This document shows, piece by piece, positions 10,786-20,560 of a DNA stretch of 64,000 bases. Under the pieces are notes generated by a model. It was not told where the DNA came from. It saw nothing but the letters and a program-made list of their open reading frames with translations, and searched no databases. Numbering within the stretch: the stretch's first letter is position 1; each line of letters begins with the position of its first letter. The stretch is taken from NCBI GenBank assembly GCA_039090855.1, contig CM077011.1, positions 24,209,001 through 24,273,000 of the forward strand, written 5' to 3'. The stretch is from Macrothele yani (lineage: Eukaryota > Arthropoda > Arachnida > Araneae > Macrothelidae). The translations under genes were made by a program, and so were the position numbers.

Positions 10786-11205
10786 TCGCTGCCATGCTAC
10801 TACTAAGACTAACTTATATAAATTACAATCATTACAAAACAGGATGGTCAAAATTTTTAATAACATTAGGAGAACTAAGTTGAATATGGGGGTACCGATT
10901 AATTATCATGGATTTTTAGATATTGAGAAATTATGGCAATATAGAATATTAGGATTTATGTATAAAAGAATAAAAGAGAACAGCTATCAACATTTAATTC
11001 AGCTGAACACTATGGGTCACGACCATAAAAGAAAAGACAGAAATGCATTTCTGTTACCAATGCCTAACAATTTAACCCAACAAAGATTTATTAATTACCA
11101 GGGTTTGATGTTATGGTATAACCTACTTTGTCAACTAACACATATTAATAATTATATTTATTTTCGAAAGCAACTAAAAAAATATTTCCTAACAAACTAA
11201 AATAT
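10785..11205 (+). pseudogene. Non-LTR retrotransposon, C-terminal end (Jockey/CR1-like)
   Basis: A 130-codon plus-strand stretch reads LYKLQSLQNRMVKIFNNIRR, GFLDIEKLWQYRILGFMYKR, RNAFLLPMPNNLTQQRF and QLKKYFLTN. This order (LQNR.I..I, L.DL...RI..FMYK, final FK..LK.YLL) is the region downstream of the reverse transcriptase in Jockey/CR1-type LINEs. It is AT-rich compared with its neighbours and has no stop until TAA near 11199. The RT domain itself is absent. Confidence 0.65.
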
Positions 11206-11513
11206 AAAATTCCATGGTAAAATTCATTAATCAGAACACATATGCGTACATTTTATATGTGCAGGACGTTTGACTTGACTACGCACTTGAGAGAAATTGG
11301 GATTCAATCAGGCTATATATATACACTGGTGTGCAAAAATTAAGGACGAAGAGGAGAAAGTAGCATAACAGCAGAACGGACCGAAAGATCACTCAGGAGA
11401 GAGACTAGGGTTCGGTACGGTACGGCATGCGCATATTTGCAGCATGACGTGGGTGGGGGTGGGGGTGGGAGTGTCGGAAGGGTATAAAGCACACGGGCGG
11501 TGTACGCTCAGCA

Positions 11514-11929
11514 TTTAGAGCAGCGGATGGCTTGGTGGTTAGCAGTTCAGACTATCGATGCAAGGTCCACAGGTTCGAACCTGGGCTGATCATTCAGAGA
11601 TGGTGTGATTTGCTAACAATCGTTGAATATCTGCCGTGCATCGGACGAGCACGTTAAGTGACGGCCCCCATGCTGGACCTACTGGTTAAATGGGTATCCT
11701 TTCCTATGCCCCCCCTGAAATTTACTCACCTCTCTATGTGCAATATCGTACTTGTACGTTGGCGCCATCTACTGTACTCTAATCTCACTACAAACTGTTC
11801 TGTTAAAGTCGCTAGACTTGCTCTCATTCCTTCCTTTTCTGTGTCCTGCCCAAAAGGCGATCTCGCTGTAGGTGGCTGGGACCTAAACTCTACTCACTGT
11901 GGACGGAAGTCCTACAAGAAAATGGCAAA
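11514..11929 (+). mobile_element. SINE-B, tRNA-derived, inserted in the Tc1 element
   Basis: Exact 11-bp duplications TACGCTCAGCA at 11503-11513 and 11930-11940 bracket it, and the empty site is present in the second Tc1 copy (49890s). The head has a box A-like TGGCTTGGTGGTTAGCAG and box B GGTTCGAACCTGG. The ~340-bp body is unlike SINE-A; the 3' end is A-rich. Confidence 0.85.
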
Positions 11930-11962
11930 TACGCTCAGCAATTCGGTGAAAGCTATTGCACG

Positions 11963-13015
11963 GTGTACATCGGTTTGAACGACGTCGAGTTGCTGCCACC
12001 GCGTGATATGGCCAACAGAAAATCCAGTAGACGACATCTGGATGACTTTACCCTAGGTCGCGTCATTGGGAAGTTGGAAGAAGGTCGAAGTGTGACTAGT
12101 GTGGCCGAGGAGTTCGGGATTGCTCACAGCATCGTTTCACGAGCTTGGAGAGCATTTCAAACGACAGGATCAGCTGTCCGAGAGTTTAGGAGTGGTCGTC
12201 CTCGAGCAACCACGGCGGCGGATGACCGGTATATTGTCCTACTGGCGAGAAGTAACAGACGGCAGACAGCGGGAGAAATTGCAAGTCAAATGCAACAGAC
12301 AACTGGACGTCCGTTATCGTTATTTACCGTGGCTAGGAGGCTGCACAAAGGTGGTCCATTTGCACGACTACCAGTACGGTGTGTGCCATTAACGCCTGCT
12401 TATCCGAGACGGCGGTTTCTGTCGTGCCAGGAACACAAGAACTGGACACATCAGCAATGGGGTCGAGTTCTCGTTACAGATGAGAGCCGATTTTGTCTGA
12501 CGAGCGATTCTGGACGTATACACATCTGAAGAGAGCAAGGAACACGCAATCACACCTCCAACATCATCGAAAGGGACCGGTTTGGAGGAGGAGGAGTTCT
12601 CGTTTGGGACGGTATCAAGCTTGGTAGCCGTACTGAGCTCCACATCTTCCAAGGAGGTTCAGTCACTGGTGTCCACTATTGTACCGATGCTCTCCTGCCT
12701 CACGTGCGTCTGTTTAGAGGTGCTGTGGGTCCTGAGTTCCTCTTCATGGACGACAACGCTACACCTCATCGTACAGTGGCTGTCGCAGAGCTGTTGTAGA
12801 GTGAAGATATTCAACGCATGGATTGGCCCGCAAGGTCCCCGGACCTAAATCCAATCGAACACGTGTGGGATCTTCTTGGTAGACGCTCGACAGCACGTCA
12901 TCAGCCGTCAGAAACGATTCCGCAGCTGCGATTGGCGCTACAAGAGGAATGGGCAGCGATGTGTCAACGGCTCCTAGACAACCTCTTTCTCAGCATGGAC
13001 AGACGTTGTAAATAA
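11963..13015 (+). pseudogene. Tc1-like DD34E transposase, nearly intact
   Basis: The first 188 codons are open: N-terminal HTH (FTLGRVIGKLEEGRSVTSVA, VSRAWRAFQTTGSAV), second HTH, then VTDESRFCL with the first catalytic Asp near 12479. A single-base shift near 12528 breaks the frame. The other frame continues with FGGGGVLVWDGI, FLFMDDNATPHRTVAVAELL (second Asp near 12752), one TAG stop near 12797, then [20 protein letters not shown] with the catalytic Glu, ending SMDRRCK before TAA at 13013. Two lesions in about 350 codons mean it died recently. Confidence 0.9.
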
Positions 13016-13299
13016 TGCTACGCCGTCAGGGGTGATCATATCTCCTACTAAAGGCTGGATTTTTCTTGGCAGCCGCCTGTCACATGGAAGTTTCTGTCTT
13101 CTGTCCAGTTGTGCTCGAAGCTACCTTTTCAATAAAGTGCCTTTGTATCCTTTGGATTCCTTGTTTGGACGGTTTTGTTCACTTGTCCCATATTCGTACA
13201 TCTTGGGGATCTTATGGTATGATTTGAGTCGATGTGGAGCACTTCTGCACGACGTTACTTTCGAAAAACCGTCTCGTACTTAATTTTTGCACGCCAGTG

Positions 13300-13739
13300 T
13301 ATGTGAATTTCACCGCACAAATAAAAAGGGCTACTTTCTGGCGTATGACATTACGTCAGGTTAAAACTAACCAATCATCAGCGCATCAAGTAATTTCCGT
13401 ACATTTTCTGCGGATATTTTTTTTATTAGGGATACTAATAATTCTGTAAGAAACACGACTTGGTTTGCAGAAATTAAAGAGAAATAATAAATAATATAAT
13501 TAGCTATTGCTAGGTTATTCTCCCCGTTAAGGGAACTAATTGACGCGCGGATAATTTCGGTAAACTTCTTGCGAATTTTTGTTTGGATTAGAATGCTAAG
13601 AAGTGGAGACTACGTGTAGAAAAATACGGTTTTTATAGAAACTAATTATTCACTAATAAATAATACAATTGTTTATTACTAGTTTGTTTACCCATTAACT
13701 AACTGATGTTCTGATAAGTTCCTCATATTTTGCGAACAG
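13300..13739. other. AT-rich spacer with two diverged ~180-bp similar blocks
   Basis: A TAATAAATAATA(T/C)AATT block followed by ATTAACT-type sequence occurs near 13480 and again near 13655. No coding signal. Confidence 0.35.
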
Positions 13740-14060
13740 TATCATTTGAATTAGTGCTAATTAGTGTTTAAATTAGTGAAATATCATTTGAATTAACGCT
13801 AATTAGTGTTTGATTTAGTGAAGTATCATTTGAATTAGCGCCAATAAGTGTTCGAATTAGTGAAGTATCATTTGAATTAGCGCTAATTAGTGTTTGAATT
13901 AGTGAAGTATCATTTGAATTAGCGCTAATTAGTGTTTGAATTAGGGAAGTATCATTTAAATTAGCGCTAATTAGTGTTTGAATTATTGAAGTATCATTTG
14001 AATTAGCGCTAAATAGTGTTTGAATTAGTGAAGTATCATTTGAATTAGGGCTAATAAGTG
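13740..14060. repeat. 42-bp minisatellite, about 7.5 copies
   Basis: The unit starts TATCATTTGAATTAGCGCTA, followed by ATTAGTG and a GAATTAGTGAAG end. Units from 13740 are nearly identical. On the minus strand the 14-codon unit gives an open frame (13768-14178) with ANSNDTSLIQTLIS repeated; I treat this as a repeat effect. It ends exactly where the mariner fragment begins. Confidence 0.9.
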
Positions 14061-14061
14061 G

Positions 14062-14400
14062 CAATGCCATAAAAAAGTTAAAGCAAAGAATAAACCGCGT
14101 GAGTGGGGGAAAAAAGTCAATGATTCTGCAGCACGACAAGACCAAACCCCACGCAAATGATTTCACTTCAGAGGCCATACAGAAAATTGGGTTTCAAACT
14201 CTTAAACAACCTACCAACAGCCCAGATTTGGAGCCGTCCGACTTCTGGTTGTTTCCTGCTCTCAAGAGACATCTCAGATGAAATCAGTTCACCTGTGACG
14301 AAGATGTTCAATCCGCTACGAGGAAATGGTTGCAACGACATTCTCAATATTTTTACCTAGACGGGTTTAAAGAACTTGGTAAACGTTGGCGTATCTAGTG
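14062..14400 (+). pseudogene. Mariner-type transposase, C-terminal third
   Basis: Translation gives KKLKQRINRVSGGKKSMILQ, then HDKTKPHA (second catalytic Asp), SPDLEPSDFWLFPALKRHL (third Asp), and FYLDGFKELGKRWRI, the usual mariner end. One stop after KRHLR and loss of the N-terminal two-thirds show it is dead. Confidence 0.8.
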
Positions 14401-14644
14401 TATAACGAGTTTGAGGAGAGACCCTGTAGAAAAGTGAAATATGTGAATTAAAGTAGAAATTTTGAGCTTTTTTCTTATTTTGTTTCAATTTGTTACCTTA
14501 CCACTGGTCTTGTATATAAATATGGAATCATTACTATCTGAACCCTCTCTGTGCAACAGTATTTGAAAGTTGAAGGGTATGAAAGCAATGGTGAAGGAAT
14601 ATGCCTAAATATTTGAGTAATTCTGAGAGAACAATGGAAAATCA

Positions 14645-14935
14645 AAGAGAAGTCATCGCTCTTTCCACGTTTAAAAGTGAGTCACGGAAAAATCCTCATC
14701 GGCCGCTACCGGGAATCGAACCCAGGGTCTTCCAGTTACGCGCCGGACAAGCTACCACTGCACCATAGCGGCCTCGAATTCCTCCAGACTCGCAGTGGTA
14801 GCATGTCCGGCGCGTTACTGGAAGACCCTGGGTTCGATTCCCGGTGGCGGCAGATGAGAAGATTTCGGTGATTCACTTATAAACGTGGAAAGAGCGATGA
14901 CTTCTGTTTGATGTTCCTAATCCACGTCAATTGTC
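14645..14935. mobile_element. SINE-C pair in head-to-head inverted arrangement
   Basis: The minus-strand copy (about 14647-14770) and the plus-strand copy (14790-14935) share the tRNA-like head (GTGCAGTGGTAGC, GGGTTCGATTCCCGG) and the tail with CACTTATAAACGTGGAAAGA. They form about 115-bp arms around a loop of some 30 bases. SINE-C differs from SINE-A in head and body. Confidence 0.8.
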
Positions 14936-15240
14936 TATATTAATTATCCATTCGCCTCCTAGTTATTTGTTCAGTTGCTGCTTACCATCTGTGGTGAATC
15001 CCCAGCATTGTGCGGGGCTCCAAGAAGCAACCTGCCAAGTAGCTTGGCAGTTAGTCCTATGTGAGTCTGGGGAATTCGAGGCCGCTGCGGTGCAGTGGTT
15101 GCATGTCCGGCGCGTAAATGGAAGACGATTCTCGGTGGCGGCGGATGAGAATATTTCCGCGATTCAGTTATAAACGTGGAAAGAGCGATGACATCTGTTT
15201 CATGTTCCTAATCCACGTCAAATGTCTGTATTAATTAACT
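14936..15240 (+). mobile_element. SINE-C, tandem second unit
   Basis: It includes the ~140-bp leader before the head (TTTGTTCAGTTGCTGCTTAC, CCCAGCATTGTGCGGGGCTC), the tRNA-like head with a damaged box B, the tail, and ends TGTCTGTATTAATTAA. It follows directly on the inverted pair. Confidence 0.75.
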
Positions 15241-16134
15241 CTGGGAAATTTGGGAAATAAAGATTTCACAAAACAAAGAGCCTCTTTACGTTATTGTGTT
15301 TGAAGTTCGTATAAAACAAAACGCTTCCCGGCAACATTGGAGTTGAATCTGCGTCATATTTTTTGAAAGACGGAATATTCTTCTTACATCACTTGTTTGA
15401 TTTTACTTGTCAACACGCATAGATTCTGAAAAATTCAAATGGAGACCCCGTTTCAAAATCTACGCTTCATGCTTTCAATTTGAAGATAATGCATCGGCGA
15501 TTGAGGAAAAAGCAGTCCATTACAATATTAGACTCTCCCGCTACCCGCCCAGCACGATGACACCAATTCACCGAGCAAGAATGAAATTCCTTTCGAAAGG
15601 TCGCTGGGAAAGATCTTTCCCTCGAGAGAAAAGTTATCCTGACAAGAAGAAGATGAACGAGGTTCTCCTTACGCCATATGGTTCGCAGCTCGCATGATAT
15701 AAAAGAAAAAGGGCTCTAGTGCGTCGCCGTTGACAAGTTTGTTGAACTTGCAATTGCATTTTGAAAAGCCATCCATTACTCACATTATATTTCCAAGCTT
15801 TGACTCTATGAAGCGAAACTTCTGAACGCTCGAAAACTTCCCATGTCACGATATCGGAGTTTTAATTATGTCTTTATGATACAATACTACAGCCACATCA
15901 GTCTTCCGAAACCGGAAGTCGAGAAGTATGTTGCCGAAAAAAGAGAACGAAAAGAAACTGAAACTTTTGATAAGAAGTATCTGTCAATTTCTCTTTCAGC
16001 TAAATAAGCAATCTGCGATTACTTGGGCTTGAAAATCGATGACATTGCCCTATGTAGGAAAGGCCGCTCATTCATAAAGTTAAGAATGTCGTCTTGTGAG
16101 CCTCAGCTAGTAGGCATGGAGTAAATTAAAAACA
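15241..16134. other. No recognised feature
   Basis: A 96-codon plus-strand frame (15407-15697) is rich in Arg, Lys and Ser, with no family I recognise. The rest has no repeat match in the window. It may be a fragment of host or old transposon sequence. Confidence 0.3.
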
Positions 16135-16470
16135 AACCAGACGAAACCCGTCGGAGGAGACGGTAATTTTTTTTTTTTTTTTTTTTTTTTTGAAAATAAT
16201 AAACTCATATGAAGCAACAAATGTAAACTTTATTTGATTGGCAAATTCATTCAACCACTTCAGTAAACACAATAGTCCAGGTTCGTTATTGGGGGGGGGG
16301 GTGATGATTAAACGACTACCGTGAGCAACTCACTGGGCTATAAGCAGTCGCCCGTCCCTAATTTAGGGTCACTGATTCCAGGGAAGGGAGAGAGCCGGTG
16401 GCGTAACACAAACACAACATCCATGCCTCACGGGATTCGAACCCGGACTCTTCACGAACGAATGATCATA
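16135..16470 (-). mobile_element. SINE-A long form with extended 3' tail
   Basis: Read on the minus strand: a SINE-A head and body (16470 to about 16308), a C-run, then a ~120-bp extension with ATGAATTTGCCAATCAAATA and an AATAAA signal, an A run (16168-16191), and the module GACGGGTTTCGTCTG. The same extension follows SINE-A at 23060-22772, so it is part of a longer retroposon form, not chance. Confidence 0.65.
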
Positions 16471-16600
16471 AGCCGAAGCTTGGGCTATAGGCAGTCGCCT
16501 GCCCCAAATTTAGCGTAACTGGTTTCAGGGAAGGGAGAGAGCCAGTGCCGTAAGACAAAAACAATATTCATGCCTCACCGGGATTCGAACCAGGTAGACG
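16470..16600 (-). mobile_element. SINE-A, second truncated copy
   Basis: TAGGCAGTCGCCTGCCCCAA and the GGGAAGGGAGAGAGCCAGTG block through the head's box B (GGGATTCGAACC on the plus strand), directly following the first copy. It is bounded by the GTAGACGAAACCCGTC module at 16592. Confidence 0.65.
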
Positions 16601-16745
16601 AAACCCGTCGGACCCGACAAATCTTTTTTTTTTTTTTTTTTTTTTACCGGTAGACGAAACCCGTCCGAATCGACGCTTAGTTGTTTTTTTTTTTTTTCTT
16701 TTAAGGAATAAACTCATATGAAAAGTTTATTTACGTATTTACATA
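16592..16745 (-). repeat. Two GACGAAACCCGTC modules, each with an oligo-T tract
   Basis: GTAGACGAAACCCGTCGGAC followed by T23, then CCGGTAGACGAAACCCGTCC and T16. Other copies lie at 16138 and 22772. GACG and CGTC can pair around AAACC as a small hairpin. On the minus strand it reads A tract then GACGGGTTTCGTC. Confidence 0.55.
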
Positions 16746-16799
16746 ACGGGAAACGTCTTAATTACGTGAATAAACTGGATCGAATGAATGTTAAATTGT

Positions 16800-17712
16800 A
16801 CATATACACTATCTACGAACAAGTAATTGGACACCAGTGATAGCAAAGGAAAACGAGGTTTATTCACCTTCAATAGTTGGTAGAGCCTCCACGAGCGGCG
16901 ATTACACCTGCGACCCTCCGGGGCTTACTCTCAAGCAGGCGTTGTACGACGGCTAGCGGTATTTTCTTCCACTCGGTTGGAGAAGACAGGTCAGTTCCTT
17001 CACCTATTTAGGACGGTGGGGGCACCCCTTAAGTCGACGCTCCAACTTGTCCCAGAGGTGCTCGATTGGGTTAAGATCCGGGCTCTGCGCAGGCCAGTCC
17101 ATTCGATTAACCCCATTGTCACCATACCAAGCCATGGTGGACCTCGCAACATGACAGGTGGCATTGTCATCCTGAAAGTAACATGGGTCCACCCCGTAAA
17201 ACTGCCACAACGTAGGAAGCGCATGGTCATCCAAAATGGTGCAGTAGGTCTCGGCGTTGAGTCTACATGGAATTGCGACCAAAGGTCCCGTGCCATACCA
17301 GGAGAAACACCCCCATAGCATAATTCCACCGCCGCCGAACTTCACAGTAGGCACACTACATTCCGGCAAGAGGCGTTCTCCAGGCAGACACCGAACCCAG
17401 ACCTTGCCATCCGACCAGTAGAGGGTGAACCTTGATTCATCGCTCCAGAGAACCTGTTTCCACTGTTCAACGGACCACTTTCCACGTTCTATGCACCACG
17501 TTAGCCGAGCAGGGCTATTCGACTTGGTGATCAAAGGCTTGTGGGTGGCAGCACGTCCATGATAACCGAGCAGATGGGCTTCCTTACGGATGATATTCAT
17601 TGAAAGAATACTCCCGGATGCCTGTTGAAACTCCTCGCGGATGTGGCCCTTCGATTTGGTGCGGTTCTTCCGAAATTCTCTGGCCAGCACCCGTCGGTTT
17701 CTAACTCCCAAT
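16800..17712 (-). pseudogene. Tc1-like DD34E transposase with 3' terminus
   Basis: From 17712 down to 17004 the frame is open for about 237 codons: HTH remnant ([29 protein letters not shown]), [20 protein letters not shown] (first Asp), [40 protein letters not shown] (second Asp) and [20 protein letters not shown] (Glu). A frameshift near 17010 moves the last 44 codons (TEWKKIPLAVVQRLLESK ... RGGSTNY) to another frame, ending near 16872. The 3' terminus carries a CACTATCTACGAACAAGTAA-like end near 16808. The N-terminus is cut at 17712 by a SINE-A head. Confidence 0.88.
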
Positions 17713-17713
17713 T

Positions 17714-17805
17714 TGCCGCCCCGGTGGCGCAGAGGTCTAAGGCGCTGGCCTCTGATCATTCGTCCGTAAGGGGTCCGGGTTCGGATCCCGGTCTGGCATG
17801 GATGT
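17714..17805 (+). mobile_element. SINE-A, 5' head only
   Basis: GCCGCCCCGGTGGCGCAGAG, box B GGGTTCGGATCCCGG and GGCATGGATGTTGT, then unrelated sequence. It lacks the body and tail. Confidence 0.8.
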
Positions 17806-17953
17806 TGTAAGGCTGTTTCACCTGGGGGCAAATAAGCACAGGTGATAAGACATTGACCTTTCTTTCGTTCTTTCTGTGTTTGGAACTCTCTCAAAGCGTC
17901 TGTTGCCGTTTCTTTGCTTACAAAAAAATCTTCACTAACAAAACTTTATCTAG

Positions 17954-18380
17954 AAGTCTCATTGGCCGCCACTTCCCAGTGGCGGCCAATGAGAATGTTT
18001 CCGTGACTCACTTATCAACGGGGAAAGAGCGATGGCTTCTGTTTGATGTTTCTAGTCCACGTCAAATGTCTGTATTAATTATTCATTCGCCTTCTAATTA
18101 TTTGTTCATTTGCTGTTTACCATCTTTGGTGAACCCCCAGCATTATGCGGGGCTCCAAGAAGATATCTGTCTATTGGGTTGGCAGTTAGTGTATGTGAGT
18201 CTGGAGAAATTCGAGGCCGCTGTCGTGCAATAAAAGCATATCCGGCGCGTAAGTGGAACACCCTGGGTTCGCTTCCTAATGGCGGCCAATGAGAATTTTT
18301 CCCTGACTCACTTATAAACGTGGAAAGAGCGGTGACTTCTGTTTGATGTTCATAGTCCACATCAAATGTCTGTATTAATT
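17954..18380 (+). mobile_element. SINE-C insertion with inverted 5' segment and 14-bp target duplication
   Basis: AAAACTTTATCTAG (17940-17953) and AAAACTTTATCCAG (18381-18394) flank it, one mismatch in 14. The left end begins with a small perfect fold-back, CATTGGCCGCCACT then TCCC then its inverse, followed by a partial SINE-C tail and one complete unit (leader, tRNA-like head, tail). Confidence 0.8.
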
Positions 18381-18562
18381 AAAACTTTATCCAGCAAAGT
18401 TAACATGGTAGCAGCACCCCTCTTGAACATAGTTGTCCATAACGAAAAAGATGAAGACAATTCGCATATTATTCGAACTAAACGTTCTTTCGTTGCCAAG
18501 CAAAATACCCCTACTAGCTGATGTTTTTCGTTGAACCCGCACAATAACACAAATATTTGATC

Positions 18563-18742
18563 TGTAACGTACCAGGAGATGTGACGTACCTGCCAGAAGG
18601 ACGCACACGACATAAAGGCAGATAGGAATCAGAATAAAACGTCAACGTAGCTGAATTGGTAGAGCAACTTATTCCGGAATGAGGGGACCCGGGTTCGAAT
18701 CCTGGCGCGGATAAAAATGACGGAGAAATTTACTTCGTTATA
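18563..18742 (+). repeat. TRIM-like element, 5' LTR
   Basis: It starts TGTAACGTACC and ends CGTTATA. It differs from the 3' LTR at about seven positions, mostly in the tRNA-like part (for example GTCAACG for GTCCGCG in the acceptor arm), so the insertion is not brand new. Confidence 0.8.
18641..18713 (+). promoter_or_regulatory. tRNA-like sequence with pol III boxes A and B (5' LTR)
   Basis: TAGCTGAATTGG (box A) and GGTTCGAATCC (perfect box B) are correctly spaced. The acceptor arm is damaged by two changes. It is an internal promoter candidate rather than a working tRNA. Confidence 0.7.
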
Positions 18743-18743
18743 A

Positions 18744-18755
18744 TGGCGCCCGAAC
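18744..18755 (+). promoter_or_regulatory. Primer-binding site TGGCGCCCGAAC
   Basis: It lies one base after the 5' LTR and has the TGG start complementary to a tRNA CCA end. The sequence is the one used by elements primed by tRNA-Lys. The Gypsy at 38790-46119 has the identical 12-mer at the same place. Confidence 0.8.
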
Positions 18756-18870
18756 TATCCGGATGACCCGACCGTTCAAAATCTCGCAATGGTGTGATGT
18801 TATTTCCACACCGCGAGATAGGAAAAATAAGAGAATCCCTTCTCCAGCACTTCAAAAAAAAAAAAAAAAA

Positions 18871-18888
18871 AAAATAAGGGGGAGATGA
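18871..18888 (+). promoter_or_regulatory. Polypurine tract before the 3' LTR
   Basis: AAAATAAGGGGGAGATGA directly precedes TGTAACG of the 3' LTR. The Gypsy element has AATTAAGGGGAGATGA in the same position on its own strand. It would prime plus-strand DNA synthesis. Confidence 0.78.
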
Positions 18889-19069
18889 TGTAACGTACCA
18901 GGAGATGTGACGTACCTGCCAGAAGGACGCACACGATATGAAAGGCAGATAGGAATCAGAATAAAACGTCCGCGTAGCTCAATTGGTAGAGCAACTTATT
19001 CCGGAATGAGGGAACCCGGGTTCGAATCCTGGCGCGGATAAAAATGACGGAGAAATTTACTTCGTTATA
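18889..19069 (+). repeat. TRIM-like element, 3' LTR
   Basis: The better-preserved repeat. It contains the tRNA-like region at 18968-19040 and is followed directly by the GATC duplication. Confidence 0.8.
18968..19040 (+). promoter_or_regulatory. tRNA-like sequence (3' LTR), near-complete cloverleaf
   Basis: Acceptor arm GTCCGCG pairs with CGCGGAT (one G-U). The D arm is GCTC...GAGC, and the T arm CCGGG/CCTGG closes the loop TTCGAAT. Boxes A (18976-18987, TAGCTCAATTGG) and B (19019-19029, GGTTCGAATCC) match consensus. The anticodon stem pairs CTTAT/ATGAG but leaves a six-base loop, so I do not call it a functional tRNA. Because it lies in an LTR it would be copied to both ends at each transposition. 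Confidence 0.75.
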
Positions 19070-19254
19070 GATCTTTTTGGTATATACATAAGTCATTTCA
19101 AATGTTTTGGGCGCTGCCCAGGTGCTGCCCTTAGGATCATGCAATTGCTCGTCCGATTTCAGTATAACAAAGCTGTGCCTATACGTTTGCTGGCTAAACT
19201 GTTCCTGTTCCGAAAAATTCTGCCTAATAATTGAAGAAGAAAGTGAGTCAGATC

Positions 19255-20560
19255 AGATATCGCGTAGAGACCAGCGATGCTGCATTACAATTAAAATTTT
19301 GTGAGGAAAATCCCCCACCGAAATTCACAAAGCTTTGCAGGAAGTTTATGGGGTTACTGTAGTGGATCGTAGCCCAGTTTCACTCTGGGCTTCTCGTTTC
19401 CGCCAAGGTCGGGAAAGCTTCGAAGACGACCCAAGAAGCGGACCGCTATCAGATGCAACAGATGACTCTTCTGTGGTTACCAGCAACAGCATTTTGAAAG
19501 AAGATCGACTGAATGCATATGAAGCAAACATGTCTACTGCTTCGGTTTTCAGAATCTTAAAAGTTACAGAAGATAAAAGTGTAAGTGGCTGCCAAAGGGG
19601 TTCAACATATTCTCTGTGAAGAGCAGCAGACAGTTCGCAAAGGGATCGCGGAACTGCCTCAGCGGTACGAGACAGAAGGCGAGCAGCTTTTGGACAGAAG
19701 TGTTGCTACAGACGAAACCTGGATAAGAGATTTTGAATCAGGACTGAAACCTCAGTCCGCTCAGTGGAAACATCCAGAATCACCTCGCCAGAAAAATTCC
19801 GCCGGCAACAATCGGAGATTAAGCTGAGGATGATTATGGCCTATGATAAGATTGGAGTGATGGTAACAGACAGAGTACCCGAGAGGACCACTATAACAGC
19901 GGAATACTACAGAAGGTTTCTGTAAAGTGTTTTGCATCCAACCATTCGCCAAAGAAAGCCCGTCATGCTCGAAGCCGGTGTCATCAGTTGTAACGACAAC
20001 GCAAGGTCGCATGTTTCCCTTACAGTAAGAGACATTATGGAAAAGTATGAATGGGAATTACTTCCCCACGCGCCAAACAATCCTGACATGATCGGATTAG
20101 ATCATATGTAGAGGATTTTATGAAGGGTGTGTCTGACCCTAGGTCTGTAACAACCCTTAGAAATAGGAAACTATGAGATTTGGGCTACAGCGCCCGATAG
20201 GAGAGTGACACGGAAGCGAAGTATAAAAGGGGAGGAAGACGCCCTTATTTATTACCGGGGGGGGGGGCACTACCCGGGGTCCGACGGCTTAAGGTGCCCA
20301 TTCGACGCACGGCGGATATGTAGTTGATCGAGCGTTCGTACTGGCCTGATTTCGAACCTGAGGCCCTTTCCGCGGCACTCACGAACGTTGCCCACTAGGC
20401 CATCCGCGGCCTCCAATCCTTACATGAACCCACCAGACTATGACTCGTTCACAAAACTGAAGAAGCTTCTCCGCGGGAAACGATTCAGGATGTTTCTAAT
20501 GAGATGAACTGGGTACTCCGATGCCTCAACAATTGTGTCCTGACCAGTGGCGTAATTACC
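19255..20560 (+). pseudogene. Mariner-type transposase, decayed, interrupted by SINE-D
   Basis: Broken plus-strand frames give EVYGVTVVDRSPVSLWASRF, RQGRESFEDDPRSG, RYETEGEQLLDRSVATDETW (first Asp), QSAQWKHPESP, AYDKIGVMVTDRVP, SCNDNARSHVSLTVRDIM (second Asp). After the inserted SINE-D the frame resumes PPDYDSFTKLKKLLRGKRFR (third Asp region). The order and spacing match one arthropod mariner lineage. Several frameshifts and stops inactivate it. The C-terminal end fades by about 20560. Confidence 0.82.
20092..20413 (-). mobile_element. SINE-D, tRNA-derived, inserted in the mariner
   Basis: Target duplications CAATCCTGACATGA (20078-20091) and CAATCCTTACATGA (20414-20427), one mismatch in 14, flank it, and joining the flanks restores the mariner motif NPDMNPPDYDSF. 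On the minus strand the head reads GGCCGCGGATGGCCTAGTGG (box A) with AGGTTCGAAATCA (box B). The body is unlike SINE-A, B or C. Confidence 0.8.

Larger units (their letters stand above)
11324..13299 (+). mobile_element. Tc1-like DNA transposon, complete, with TIRs and TA duplication
   Basis: Termini CACTGGTGTGCAAAAATTAA (11324) and its inverse ending at 13299 are flanked by TA on both sides. Removing the SINE-B inside it (11514-11929 plus one duplication) leaves about 1.55 kb, a normal Tc1 size. A second, internally deleted copy of the same family lies at 48958-50085 on the minus strand. Confidence 0.92.
18563..19069 (+). mobile_element. TRIM-like miniature LTR element with tRNA-like LTRs
   Basis: Two direct repeats of 180 and 181 bp (18563-18742; 18889-19069) begin TGTAACGTACCAGG and end TTCGTTATA. 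Between them lie one spacer base, the primer site TGGCGCCCGAAC (18744-18755), about 115 bp of noncoding sequence, an A run, and the purine tract TAAGGGGGAGATGA just before the second repeat. GATC occurs on both sides (18559-18562; 19070-19073). It has all the parts of an LTR retroelement but no coding room, which fits the TRIM class. Each LTR holds a tRNA-like sequence. The Gypsy at 38790-46119 shares its termini, primer site and purine tract, so I infer trans-mobilisation by that lineage. Confidence 0.82.

Noticed and set aside
18968..19040. Functional tRNA gene
   Set aside because: The anticodon arm has a six-base loop, no termination T run follows directly, and the same sequence is repeated in both LTRs of a mobile element. 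Kept as a promoter candidate only.
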